From: Meghimatium bilineatum
Lineage: Eukaryota; Mollusca; Gastropoda; Stylommatophora; Philomycidae
Direction of reading: 5' to 3'
NCBI GenBank assembly: GCA_034231615.1
Contig: CM067304.1
Coordinates: 19,703,944-19,767,943, forward strand
Length of the DNA stretch: 64,000 nucleotides
Under the pieces are notes generated by a model. It worked only from the letters and a program-made list of their open reading frames with translations, did not search any database and was not told where the DNA came from. Numbering within the stretch: position 1 is the stretch's first letter; each line of letters opens with the position of its first letter. A program made the position numbers and the translations under genes. Positions 10,487 through 20,862 of the stretch are shown here, in pieces.

Positions 10487-10745
10487 TTCTTCTTCTTCTG
10501 CGTTTGTTCTCAAACTCCTACAGATCACCAGGATGTAGTCATTAGAACGGAATGCGTTTTGTCAAGGTTTACAGTTTTTCTGCGATATCTACGGCTTACT
10601 GTCTGACACATCCGACTTCAGCATGGCTTCTGGATTTCTTTTAACCTATATGGAATCGAACAGCCAACTCCACCCCATAACACCCTTAGTCGCATCCTAC
10701 GACATGCATGGAAGGTAAACCTTGTTGCTATTAATTGCTCTTCGA
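10487..10745 (-). mobile_element. GAA-tailed SINE
   Basis: Tail CTTCTTCTTCTGCGTTTG on the plus strand, body AGATCACCAGGATGTAGTC and TCCGACTTCAGCATGGCTTC, head CATGGAAGGTAAACCTTGTT. It is immediately preceded by a shorter fragment of the same family (10436-10475). Confidence 0.78.
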
Positions 10746-10774
10746 TCTGCCCCAGTACACACTGACATTCTTAT

Positions 10775-10957
10775 ATGTATAATCCCTCTATAACGCATTC
10801 TTTTACAACAAATTTCCCTATTTAACCACACTTATCAAAATCTCCAATTATATTTATTCTATATTTTTGTGCTGTATATAGCGAATTTCTGATACTACGT
10901 ACATACTGTGTCGGTCCAGACTATGTTGTTATAACGGAACTTCACTGTATTACATTT
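10775..10957. mobile_element. Pogo/Tigger-like MITE, copy 1
   Basis: The left end is AATCCCTCTATAACGCATTC. The right end in reverse is ACAGTGAAGTTCCGTTATAA. CTCTATAACG / CGTTATAAC inverted ends with CAGTG are typical of pogo-superfamily MITEs. The internal part (TATATTTATT, TGTATATAGCGAATTTCTG, CGGTCC) is shared with 38490-38672, and partly with 59100-59250. Confidence 0.6.
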
Positions 10958-11596
10958 TCCCGAGAGAGGGATGTGTGGGTGTGTTTCTAACTATTATATC
11001 TACGGGCTAGCTACCTAGCTGTACAATTTTCCCCCACTAAGAGTGCCATATAGATCTAATTGAAAACCAATGCTCGAAATCCAACCATTGTTATCCAACA
11101 TTTAGCTTATTTGCTATCAATCATCTGCTTGACAAGGCGGGGAAGTCAACACCAGATGCTCACATTTCAATCTTTGATTTCGATCTAAAGGCAATTCAAC
11201 ATTGAATTTCTTGCCATAGTACGCAATCACTGTAATCGATATTTCAAACATTGATAGGGCTAATCGATTTTTTTTAAATGCACAGTTAAAGGTAAATGAT
11301 TGGTAAAGTCATTTAATCAATGTTTACCTTTCAATTATACCCTTCTCCTGAATATCGTTCCTGCGCTCTGATCTCATTCAGTGTTGCTTATTTTGACTTA
11401 TGCGACTGATCATTGGTCACTTTGCATATTCTTTAACCAATGAAAGAATGATCTGTAGTCAACCAATGAAAAACACACAAAAATCGTATCAGCCTAGATA
11501 AGTGACGCTAGTTAGGTCAGCTATAACATCCTGGGTATGTTAGATAATTAGCTATTCGTCATATCATCATCATGTCATTATGGACAAAGCCATATG
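10958..11596. other. No feature seen
   Basis: AT-rich sequence without recognisable exon, element or array. Confidence 0.4.
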
Positions 11597-11745
11597 TGTT
11601 CCAATCTCATTTTTAGCATGTACTCCAGCGTGTGGTAACTGACTGTTCCAATCTCATTTTTAGTATGTCCTCCAGCGTGTGGTAACTGACTGTTCCAATC
11701 TCATTTTTAGTATGTCCTCCAGCGTGTGGTAACTGACTGTTCCAG
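11597..11745. repeat. 47 bp tandem repeat, 3 units
   Basis: Units of GTTCCAATCTCATTTTTAGT then TCCAGCGTGTGGTAACTGAC, differing at one or two bases. Adjacent to the RNase H LINE piece that follows. Confidence 0.85.
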
Positions 11746-11769
11746 TCTGTGTTGGTTAATAACTTTTCT

Positions 11770-12200
11770 TTTGATTCCTATATACCGCTCGTTTACAGAA
11801 ACCAGCCTTCTGGATATTAGGTATTAGGTATGTTGATTATCCTCTTCGCACACCGGACAAGTCCATAGGTGCTCAGATCTTCGCTTCAGTAAATTTCTCA
11901 GGGTACAACGGCTGATGGTTCCGGTTCTTTATTGGTTCACTGCTCTTTTTGAAATCTTTGTCAGGGGTTCTCTACGGTTAACGCCCATCCTCATTCCCAG
12001 TTCGCGCATTCTCGATATTGACTCATTCATCTCAAAATCCTCTGATCGTGAGGATTCACGAAGAGCAATGAGTATGTCTGCTCGGTCCATAGGCTGACCA
12101 TCTGCAGTGGTGGCGATGCTAGCTAATTGGTCGGCCCGTTCAATTCCCTCCACGCCCGCGTGTCCGGGGACAAAAATAAGCGTGGATATACAAAAGGCAA
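11770..12200 (-). mobile_element. LINE 3' region with RNase H remnant (family R1)
   Basis: The minus frame gives FVPGHAGVEGIERADQLASI, TADGQPMDRADILIALRE, and downstream a LWTCPVCEE motif. PGHAGVxGxERAD is the C-terminal RNase H motif carrying the conserved His and Asp, and is common in RNase H-bearing non-LTR elements. A related copy is at 55930-56280. Confidence 0.75.
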
Positions 12201-12619
12201 AAGAACAAGCGTTATAGAAAGAGGCGACAATAACTAAAAATATATATGATTTAACGTACATTTACCAAGTCCTACATCGCAGTAGTTCTGCGTGCTGATC
12301 TTACACAGCGTAACTCTTCTTGACAAAGTACCAATGTAAGAATTGTATAATAATTACGATGGAGAAATTCATGCGAAATGTCAACAGAAAAACTGCTGAT
12401 CGCCAGATCTTGGACCATAGAATGTAGTATTCCTGATAGATGCTGATCCGCACCCCAAGAGTTTCAGCTCAGATAATTTCCATGCGTTTAAATACTACTG
12501 ACTGAACTAAACCGTAAGCGTAGCGTAGCTATGCAATGGATACCATCGCATTGTGGAATACCTGGAAATAAGAAGGCAGATCTGCTTGCTAAGGAGTATG
12601 TTGCTGATGATCAACCAGA

Positions 12620-13070
12620 TTTGACAATAAAATACCATCAAAAGAAGCGGATCTGACAATAACATAACATCAAAAGAAACAGATGTGACAATAACATACC
12701 ATCAAAAGAAGCGGATGTGACAATAACATAACATCAAAAGAAACAGATGTGGCAATAACATACCATCAAAATATTCATATGTGACAATAACTTACCATCA
12801 AAAGAAACAGATGTGACAATAACATACCATCAAAAGAAACAGATGTGACAATAACATACCATAAAAAGAAACAGATTTGACAATAACATACCATCAAAAG
12901 AAACAGCTGTGACAATGACCTACCACCAAAAGAAACAGCTGTAACAATAACTTATCATCAAAAGAAACAGCTGTGACAATAACATACCATCAAAAGAAAC
13001 AATTGTGACAATAATATACCATCAAAAGAATCATATGTGACAATGACCTACCATCAAAAGAAATAGATGA
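12620..13070 (+). repeat. 32 bp minisatellite expanded from RNase H LINE coding sequence
   Basis: About 14 units of ACAATAACATACCATCAAAA then GAAACAGATGTG. The unit corresponds to the ITYHQRKQM codons of the unexpanded copy at about 19426-19453. Flanking sequence on both sides stays collinear with that copy. Confidence 0.88.
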
Positions 13071-13334
13071 TCAAAGCCAATAGAAAGTCAACTCCAACAC
13101 AAGAATGACTTCTAAATTATGAACAGATTTGAACAAGTTGTCATTATATGCCCCAGAAAAGGACACAGCTGATTCAGTGGCCACGTGTATACAAAGTTAA
13201 AGATTTGGAACACGGCCATGTGTAAATGTGGGCAGGCGACTCCGACAGCAGAGCAATATCAAATGATGAAGCAAATACACTGACCCAGAGAAACAACAGA
13301 AGAAGAAGAAAAACTCTACGAATCTCTTTAAGAG

Positions 13335-13478
13335 TAACAAAACACAGTAACAAAACACAGTAACAAAACACAGTAAAAAACACAGTAACAAAATACAGTA
13401 ACAAAACACAGTAACAAAACACAGTAACAAAACACAGTAACAAAACACAGTAACAAAACACAAGAACAAAACATAGTA
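13335..13478 (+). repeat. 13 bp minisatellite inside the same LINE copy
   Basis: About 11 units of AGTAACAAAACAC. It lies where the 19.7 kb copy encodes LQKTVS. An AGTAA direct repeat spaced 13 bases borders the array. Confidence 0.8.
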
Positions 13479-13539
13479 AAGTATATAGAAAAGTTTACAG
13501 ATAAACATGTTTCAGACGAACGAAAGAAGAAATCTTGAC

Positions 13540-13582
13540 TAATGTGACTGACTAATGTGACTGACTAATGTGACTGACTAAT
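13540..13582 (+). repeat. 15 bp tandem repeat, 3 units
   Basis: ACTAATGTGACTGACT-type units just after the LINE tail. Confidence 0.7.
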
Positions 13583-13619
13583 TTTCACTTTGCCTGTACC
13601 TGTACTTTGCTATAGACAA

Positions 13620-14015
13620 TGAACAAATAACTGTAGAGGACAGAATTAATGCATGTGAGGTGCGGATTATATAGAAGAATAGGGAGAATTTCAGGAATGC
13701 AAGGCATAGAGGAAAGCAAACAAACCTATATATCTTCCTTCATTAGACAAAGGCGTTGGACTTACATCAGCCATGTTCTCAGAATGAACAGCCTAAGAAT
13801 TCCCCAGCAATCACTATATTGGGTGCCACCTGGAGTAAGAAGAAGAGGGAGACCTAGTAGAAACTCTACGAAGAACCAATAATAGAGAAGGCATGTCAAT
13901 GAACCTAAACAACACCCAAGAACTGAAAGACCTGCCAACACAAAGACAGAAATGGAAAGCTATGGTTTCTGCCCTTTGCGCCGCCTATGGCCTGGAGGAA
14001 CATAATATAACAGAG
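13620..14015 (+). mobile_element. RTE-type LINE 3' end (family C)
   Basis: The frame has RQRRWTYISHVLRMNSLRIP, QQSLYWVPPGVRRRGRP, a frameshift, then KWKAMVSALCAAYGLEEHN. It is nearly identical to 60310-60752, which keeps the frame there. Confidence 0.88.
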
Positions 14016-14129
14016 AGAACTTCATGGAATGAAAAGAAAATGAACAAGGACGTTCTAACAATACTTCGTATGAAAAATATAACTTTCATAATAAAATTAA
14101 TATCAAACTAATAAACTATTTTGGAGATA

Positions 14130-14340
14130 TTAACGGACATGACACGTTGTTAAAGACCTTATTTGAGGGTAGTGTCGAGGGAAGGCCAGTAAAAGATAGG
14201 CAGATATACAAGTGGGAGAGAAACATCATGAGATTGACGGCACAGTGTACCACCAGGGCATAAGACGGGGGAAGTATGTCCTTTGCAACCAATATTCGTC
14301 TTCGTTGTGGAGGCTGCACTTGATGATGACGATGATGGGT
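14130..14340 (+). mobile_element. RTE-type LINE 3' end (family D, GAT-tailed)
   Basis: Reads LFEGSVEGRPVKDRQIYKWE, then RLRCGGCT and a TGATGATGACGATGATG tail. Same family as 40955-41180 and 41460-41865. Confidence 0.75.
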
Positions 14341-14607
14341 ACTTTGTCTCGCCAGCCAATAAAAACTGTGTCTCGCCAGCCAATGAAAACTTTGTTTCGC
14401 CAGCCAATGAAAACTTTGTCTCGCCAGCCAATGAAAACTTTGTCTCGCCAGCCAATGAAAACTTTGTCTCGCCAGCCAATGAAAACTTTGTACCGCCAGC
14501 CAATGAAAACTTTGTAACGCCAGCCAATGAAAACTTTGTCTCGCCAGCCAATGAAAACTGTGTACCGCCAGCCTATGAAAACTTTATCTCGCCAGCCAAT
14601 GCAAAGC
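14341..14607. repeat. 24 bp satellite, 11 units, abutting a LINE tail
   Basis: Units of CGCCAGCCAATGAAAACTTT plus GTCT. It starts directly at the GAT tail of the preceding LINE. Frames of 8-residue repeats (SPANENFV) are by-products of the 24 base period. Confidence 0.9.
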
Positions 14608-14639
14608 GCAGAAAAAGTCACATATATCAAGATAAGTGA

Positions 14640-15110
14640 CGCCTTATGAGATCAGTGAATAATACTAGCACGGAGAATTTTTAGTTTTCTAGCTATAGAC
14701 ATACGCTTAGTAATTACGGAGATAATAGACAATATCGGTGTTCAAATATTGATGATCGTCGAATAACGCACTATAGTGAGAATTGGTACAAAACGGGAAA
14801 TCCCGAAGAAAGCTGTGAAACGTTTTGTGACTTGTATATTTAGAAGTCTATGTTCCTACACACGCATTTGTTAAGATATAAATAAAATAGGCCATGTCTA
14901 CCGTGGTATCACCGCTTGTGTATTTGCTAGATCCCAATAAAGAGCATATAAGTAATAACCCATCACACTACATGTATATCGGAACAGAAGACTAAGAAGG
15001 TTTGGAGTGTTGCGCAGAATTATTCAGTTGGTTAAAATGTGTTACTTCTTGTGTACCGTGGAGATTTCTGTATTTCGGAATTGAACTCGCATATATTATT
15101 GTCTAAATTA
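14640..15110. other. No feature seen
   Basis: AT-rich, no coding signal or array recognised. Confidence 0.4.
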
Positions 15111-15670
15111 AACTAATCTAATCCATAATTATTCATCAGCCAATCAACAATATCAAATAGCTAATTAATCCACATTATCCATCATTGTGTCCGCAATATC
15201 AACCAGCTAATCCATAGTATACATCAGCAAGTCAACGACATCCAATAATTAATCCATAATCTCCATCAACAAATCAGCAAGATCAAACTATTAATCCTAA
15301 ATATCCAACAATTTATCCACAATATCCACATATAAATCCTCAATATCCAACAATTAATCCACAATATCCATAAATTAATCCACAATTTAACAGTTAGTCA
15401 ATAATAACCAACAATTAATTAACCTTATCAATGAGCCAATCCACAATATCCAACATTTAATCTACAGTATCCAACATTTAATACAAAATATCTAACAATT
15501 AATCCAAAATAATCCACCAGCTTGTATGTTCTGGATTTATCACCTACTTCCCACAATATACAACAATTCCACATCAGCTAATCCACAGTATTCAACAATT
15601 TATCCACAGCTAATCCACATCCTCAGACAACTTATGTACACAATCCATCAACCAATTCACATTATCCATA
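15110..15670. repeat. Degenerate ~20 bp AT-rich satellite
   Basis: Many diverged copies of AATCCACAATATCCAACAAT with spacing of 17-24 bases. Old and decayed compared with other arrays in the window. Confidence 0.7.
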
Positions 15671-15696
15671 AACAAATCCTTAACCACACATTTACA

Positions 15697-15732
15697 TGAT
15701 CCAGCGATCTATGGGCTCATGCCCTTTTGACC
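15697..15732 (-). mobile_element. 36 bp end fragment of the (AACC)-tailed retroelement
   Basis: GATCCAGCGATCTATGGGCT then CATGCCCTTTTGACC, flanked by ACACATTTACAT and ACACAATTTACAT. The tail is lost. Confidence 0.55.
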
Positions 15733-16069
15733 CACACAATTTACATAAACTCGATAACTTATTGCCAATGAAAACACACTCAACACACTGGAGCTACTGA
15801 AATCTAAACACAGGTCAGTATCTACTGTAAAAATATAACATATTTTGATACACGCTTCGAGATTTAAAACGCAATCGGAACTGCGCACAGAGCCACATGT
15901 GAACAATAGTTTCGACAGGTTAAAGGTGGTTGATGTATATGAGTTCTGTCAAAGTAAGGCAAAAAACAGAACAAAAACACTATATACAGCTTTCTCTCAG
16001 AGGTTCTCAATCGGTTGTCATCCATAGAGCCCCGTTTTTAAATTCTATCTTTCCTTAATACAGAAACTA

Positions 16070-16270
16070 TTGTCTATTGTCTGTCCCCAAGTGAACGATG
16101 GTTGATCGTATTCACACTTTCCGTTACACTTAGGTGTGAGAGCTTAAGTTGTCGTTCCACGGCCAGATGAGTCGTCTTTGTATTGAATCTCTATTTATTC
16201 AAGGCTATCTATGTTTTCTATCCACCGTTTTCTTGACTTACCGTTGGCCTTATGCCCAGATGTTCTCCTG
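16070..16270 (-). mobile_element. RTE-type LINE 3' end (family E)
   Basis: Shares TGTCTATTGTCT, GTGAACGATGGTT, TTCACACTTTCCGTTACAC and GGCCAGATGAGTCG with 35605-35820, where the minus frame reads SGRPRKRWLENIK. Heavily decayed. A GAGGTTCTCAATCGG hAT-like end precedes it at about 16000. Confidence 0.65.
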
Positions 16271-16434
16271 TTATACACTCTTATTGGTATTTTGGTACAT
16301 AAACTATAGCATGAAAAATGAATGTGGTCAAATTTATGAAAACACAGTGGTAACAATACATAATATTCGTGTACTATTGCCCATAATTCATCAGGGTCTC
16401 GGGAGTGTCATATTGACATGTTTCACGCAGAAAG

Positions 16435-16800
16435 TTCTCTAGGTGTTCCTATTATTAGCCAGCATCATCATGAGTTCGGAAACATCACACACTTCCAATT
16501 CCTTGACATTGTCCAACCACGCCTTCTTCCAGCTTAGACCGAACATTGAAGAACAAACAGTGACATCGAAGAAGGTCTTGATATGTGCCCATATCACCTG
16601 AGTTTTGCAAAGTTTCAGGACCATAAACAGTGATTCTTGGTGTCCCACTAATACATTAGTTATATCGTACACAAAAACATTGTTCTTATGTTCTCCGTAA
16701 CAGACACAAAACATACTTCCATAGCATTTGTTCTCAAACGAGTGTAATCTTCTCTCTAAAGTCCGCAGTTAGAGTCCACGTTTCACAACAAATGCAATAG
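16435..16800 (-). mobile_element. RTE-type LINE 3' region (family F)
   Basis: The minus frame has CCETWTLTADFREKI upstream, then CYGEHKNNVFVYDITNVLVG and FGLSWKKAWLDNVKELE. Same family as 61600-61825 and 59404-59650. Confidence 0.75.
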
Positions 16801-16904
16801 TAACGACAAAACTGAAGACACATTAATCGGAGCAAAAAAAAACCTTTCAAATACTGCATGTTTTCCGTTAAGATTGCAGGGAAGGACTTTGTAGCTGTGG
16901 AATA

Positions 16905-17050
16905 AATGCCGCCTGCTCTTGCTGTCACCACGTTATGTATGGGATGAGTATTTTAATTTACCCTCCGACAGAAAAGAAACCCAGTCCTTACGGGGATCGA
17001 ACTCAAGGATTCACATCACTCTAACCTCTCGGCTATGCGCCACACCGGTA
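16905..17050 (-). mobile_element. tRNA-derived SINE
   Basis: The minus strand reads GGCGCATAGCCGAGAGGTTA (box A-like TAGCCGAGAGG), then GAGTTCGATCCCCG (box B-like) about 30 bases on, followed by a non-tRNA body. The spacing fits a Leu/Ser-type tRNA head. Not a functional tRNA gene: no closed acceptor stem was seen. Confidence 0.6.
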
Positions 17051-17075
17051 ACCACCGGTAACACGATGATCGGTA

Positions 17076-17390
17076 ACCGGACAAAATATTCCCAGACAAA
17101 TTATACCGGACAAAATATACCCAGACAAATTATACCGGACAAAATATTCCTAGACAAATTATACCGGACAAAATATTCCCAGACAAATTATACCGGACAA
17201 AATATACCCAGACAAATTATACCGGACAAAATATACCCAGACAAATTATACCGGACAAAATATTCCCAGACAAATTATACCGGACAAAATATACCAGACA
17301 AATTATACCGGACAAAATATTCCAGACAAAACATCACCAGACAGAATATCCCAAGACAAAATATTCCAGACAAAATATCCCCAAGACTAA
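17076..17390. repeat. 29 bp satellite, about 10 units
   Basis: Units of ACAAATTATACCGGACAAAA then TATTCCCAG or TATACCCAG, decaying to shorter units at the right end. Confidence 0.9.
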
Positions 17391-18316
17391 GTACAATGAT
17401 AATATATAAAATATGTCATAACAACTGTAATAACATCAGTGAACAATATAGCTAGTAAATAATTATAATAAAATCTTCAAATTATATGAATTGTCTAATA
17501 AATGATAGACATGAAATGACGTTCTTTGATTGGGTTAACTACACAACATTAATGTTCAGAACACATGCTATGTTTTTCAAGAAGTTGATAGGTTCTGCTG
17601 GATCGTACCGTTCAACCATTGTTTTAATAGCATCATCAACACGTTGAGGTAAACTTTTCGTTTCTTTGAGTGGGTAAACCAGTGATATTCTGACTTCTCA
17701 AAAGTGCAGATGTTGTTGTTGTTTTTGCTGTAATTTCCGGGCAAGTCTTGGCTGCTGTTGGAGGAGATAGATTCATCATTGAGTTATATGCATTGTGCAA
17801 ACCTTCAACGGCGTTGTTGCTTCGTGGCAGTTTATTCATGATACGATTGTGTTGATGCCACAGACTCACTAAAAATTAAGGCTGCGAACGGCGACCATGA
17901 CGAATCCGTCCAATTTAGAAATCTTTGAAGTAATCGATGAGGAAATCCAGGTCTGAGAAACTATCAATATTGGTGAGTTGTTCGACAACAGTAATGACAT
18001 TCGTTTCTGGTATGAATTCCAAAGACTTTGATTGAATAATTTTCATCAGAGATGTACAGCGCCGTTTTACCCGCAGATTGTAGTTTTCGCCAAGCGTTCT
18101 ATCCAAAGTAAAAATAACATCCTAATACTGGAGCTCGCGGAAATGCACATTCAAAAGCTTTAATTGCAGCTAATTGGAAATAAGTAACTATTGAAGATGG
18201 AGCTGACTTTCCGTTACTTCCCAGTTCTATGATATGCTGAAGCAGGCGGCGGAACATTGCTTCACTACAACTAGAAAAAAGTGCATATACAAATGGGATT
18301 ATTGACTATTCTCACA

Positions 18317-18927
18317 ACGCATGTGGTTGCATCTGTGGATCTCACCAATGGGCCACTAGACATACCATCCATGCAACAGAAAACCTTAGTGGAAGACATG
18401 CCGTTATATTGAGGTTATCTTCTTATAGAAGCTTCATGGCACGTCATCTATACAATTATGATTTTGTTTTGTTGTTGAAATGTTTTACATGTTTGCCTGA
18501 ATATATATGTATGCACCCTCTGTGGTTGGGAGGGAGCCAGAGATGTACTGTGCAGCACTGAGGAGGAGGAAACTGACATCACTGTTTTTCCTATGGCTGA
18601 GGCCCATCATAGAGGCACAGTGACTCAGGACGTGACAATCCTTTTGACTTGAACATTTGGTTGCATGCCTGGAGCAATAGAGAAGTTCGGCATAACCAGT
18701 AGTCAATTGGTGGCGGGCAATGAGCACAGTGAACCCTATCTTGGCTACAGTGGCTAGGAGCAGTGCATAGGTTTAAACCTACCTTCCTGGAGATGTGATA
18801 GTTATTCTCTGGCTCTGTCCCGGGGTGGACCGAAAATCCACAGACTTCCCAGCAATATAATGCCATCTAATGGCATTAGGTCAAAGGGCAGGAGCCCATG
18901 GACTGCTGGATCAGCAACCAACCAACC
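18317..18927 (+). mobile_element. Non-LTR element with (CCAA)n tail inserted in the MULE pseudogene
   Basis: Flanked by a perfect 13 bp duplication, GACTATTCTCACA, at 18304-18316 and 18928-18940. It ends GGTCAAAGGGCAGGAGCCCA, TGGATCAGCAACCAACCAAC. It is the longest of three copies with this end. Internal sequence was not assigned to a protein family. Confidence 0.8.
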
Positions 18928-19205
18928 GACTATTCTCACATGCATGGATCGTATATAGTTGTTCTAATCCTTCTGGGGTGACTCGGAATGTTCCATCAGC
19001 AAATCAGTGTCTGCTCTGAAAAAGAAAATCAACATCTTCCTGTGCTGCAAACAGAACGAAACATTGCTCACTCACACACAGAAAGAGACTGCCGCCGACT
19101 GTTTCTATATTCGTCAATGTGTTGATCATTGATTCCATTTCGCTGATGATGTCTGCAAACATTTCTAGTTAAAGATTCTGCATGCTGGATTGATACTCTT
19201 AAAAA

Positions 19206-19812
19206 CTCTGGCCTATAGCCTGTGGTATTCCTGACAGATGCAGGGTCAGTGCTTCAAGCTCTCCAGTCTGGAAAACTAACAGACTTTAAAAAACTACTTG
19301 GCGAGTTGTCTTGCCAGTATAGGATAACCATGCAGTGGATACCCTCTCACTGTGGAATGCCGGGAGGTGAAAGGGCAGACCAACTGGCTAAAGAAGGTGC
19401 TGCCGAGGACCGGCCAGATATGCCAATCACCTACCATCAGAGGAAACAGATGATAAAGTCAATGGGAAAGCCACAAACACCAACACAAGATGACTCACAT
19501 TGTGAACAGACCAGGGCAAGTTGTGATTCTACGTCTCAGAACAGGACACAACCGACTCCGCAGTCGCATGTATACAAAGTTCAAGATTGGCAACACGGCC
19601 ATGTGTACAGGCAACACAGAGTGCCAAACATATACTTCAAGAGTGTTCTGAGCACGAAATGCTGAGGCATACATATTGGCCGGAGGAAACAACACTGGAG
19701 TCGGAGCTCTATGGGACACTGTATGGACTGCAAAAGACAGTGAGTTTTATTAAGGAGACAGAATTACAGATATAGACATGTTTCAAGTGAACGAAAGAAG
19801 AAGAAGAAGAAG
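19206..19812 (+). mobile_element. RNase H LINE (family R2), 5' truncated, inserted in the MULE pseudogene
   Basis: A 9 bp duplication, TCTTAAAAA, lies at 19197-19205 and 19813-19821. The frame gives VVFLTDAGSVLQALQSGKL, MQWIPSHCGMPGGERADQLA (RNase H with the terminal His and Asp), MPITYHQRKQM, AKHILQECSEHEMLRHTYWP and LYGTLYGLQKTV. It ends ACATGTTTCAAGTGAACGAA plus (AGA)n. Best reference copy of family R2 in the window. Confidence 0.9.
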
Positions 19813-20089
19813 AAGTCTTAAAAAGTGCACAATGTGCCTACTGCCTACGTTGCTTCATGCTTTCTAAAACAGTTGCTACAACAACTTTACCACGAACAGG
19901 TCCATGATCATGTTGACCATGCTTCAAAACTACATCGTCATCAATAGTGGGAATTCTAGCATGAAATATTCGCACATCACACTTCCATATCTCTTCCTCA
20001 CCAGCTCCAGATCTGTGCTTCACAAACATAAACTTCCCTAAAACAAATTTCCTACAATCTTTCTCCGATGTGATAAATGGTCATAGAAA

Positions 20090-20775
20090 ATCTTCACAAA
20101 AACGTCACGCTAAAATGTTAACGTAACACGTGGCAGCTGGTCACTAACTTCGATGGACAAGGTCAGACAACGACCAATCCTGAATCCGAACTAATTTGCA
20201 ACTCACAATTGGCTTTGAAGTCCTTCAAATCACTCAACTACTTACTAATGGCTTGGAAGTCCTTCAAATCACTCAACTAAAACGTTCACTAGAAATATCT
20301 ACAGTGAAATACTGCTCGAATAAAATGGACTACTGATTACGAACCTCTGAACTATGAACCTAGAGCCAAACCCTATCTTCCTTATATTTTACCCCCGGAC
20401 CATTTATTACGTGAGTTTGGTGGGGTTTTTTTTCACTCAAGATTGTCAAGTCCCGTGCTTTGCATCTCCCGAGGAACTCCCATTGACTGTCTTAGAGGTA
20501 CACACTGACCACACAAATGTCAAGGTAGTATGTCTACAAAATAACTAACTTAGTCTAGTGACACTTCTGAGTCCAGCCTATATTTGCTATTTTAATTTTC
20601 TAGTTTGTGGAAACATAATAATTTGAACAATAAATGTGTTATTTTCACAACCTTAGTCACTCCATATCTCTCCACGGTTTGTTTGTATACAATATGTCAT
20701 ACTATGTTTACATCTTATGTTTGCATAAAACGTGCCATATCTCCTAGGAGATTGTCAGAAATTACTTCACCAATT
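20090..20775. other. No gene seen; a short duplication
   Basis: TTGGAAGTCCTTCAAATCAC / TTTGAAGTCCTTCAAATCAC repeat at about 20212 and 20252. Otherwise unclassified. Confidence 0.4.
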
Positions 20776-20780
20776 GTTCT

Positions 20781-20862
20781 GTTACTATTACTATTACTAT
20801 TACTATTACTATTACTATTACTATTACTATTACTATTACTATTACTATTACTATTACTATTC
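20781..20862. repeat. (TTACTA)n hexanucleotide microsatellite
   Basis: About 13 perfect units of TTACTA. The leucine and tyrosine runs in overlapping frames are artefacts. Confidence 0.95.

Larger units (their letters stand above)
12405..13535 (+). mobile_element. RNase H LINE 3' region (family R2) with two internal minisatellites
   Basis: Collinear with the copy at 19206-19812. It has GTAGTATTCCTGATAGATGC, then AMQWIPSHCGIPGNKKADLL (RNase H end), then TATACAAAGTTAAAGATTTG and an ending ACATGTTTCAGACGAACGAA plus AGAAGAAA. Arrays at 12620-13070 and 13335-13478 lie inside the coding part. The frame is broken. Confidence 0.82.
17540..20085 (-). pseudogene. FLYWCH/MULE-type transposase pseudogene, split by two insertions
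   Basis: Three minus-strand blocks are in correct order. Block 1 (20085-19822) is a FLYWCH-like zinc finger: SEKDCRKFVLGKFMFVKH, WKCD, LKHGQHDHGP, ESMKQRRQ. Block 2 (19205-18928) has ADGTFRVTPEGLEQLYTIHA, whose DGTF supplies the first catalytic Asp of MULE transposases. Block 3 (18316-17540) has IPFVYALF, IVTYFQLAAIKAFECAFPRA, GCYFYFG, IDYFKDF, LPRSNNAVEGLHNAYNSM and NFLKNIACVLN, matching the C-terminal half of MULE transposase proteins. Frameshifts and stops occur in every block. The gaps are retroelements with clean duplications (18317-18927 and 19206-19812). In animals such genes are Mutator-like transposases or domesticated relatives; this copy is dead. Confidence 0.85.

Noticed and set aside
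14226..14639. SPANENFV octapeptide repeat protein
   Set aside because: 24 bp satellite; comparable repeats are open on both strands and in three phases.
16905..17050. Functional tRNA gene
   Set aside because: Box A- and B-like words are present, but no acceptor stem or anticodon arm could be closed and a non-tRNA body follows directly.
18485..18866. Cysteine/histidine-rich minus frames as a zinc-finger gene
   Set aside because: They lie wholly within the (CCAA)-tailed insertion flanked by a 13 bp duplication and show no regular Cys/His spacing.
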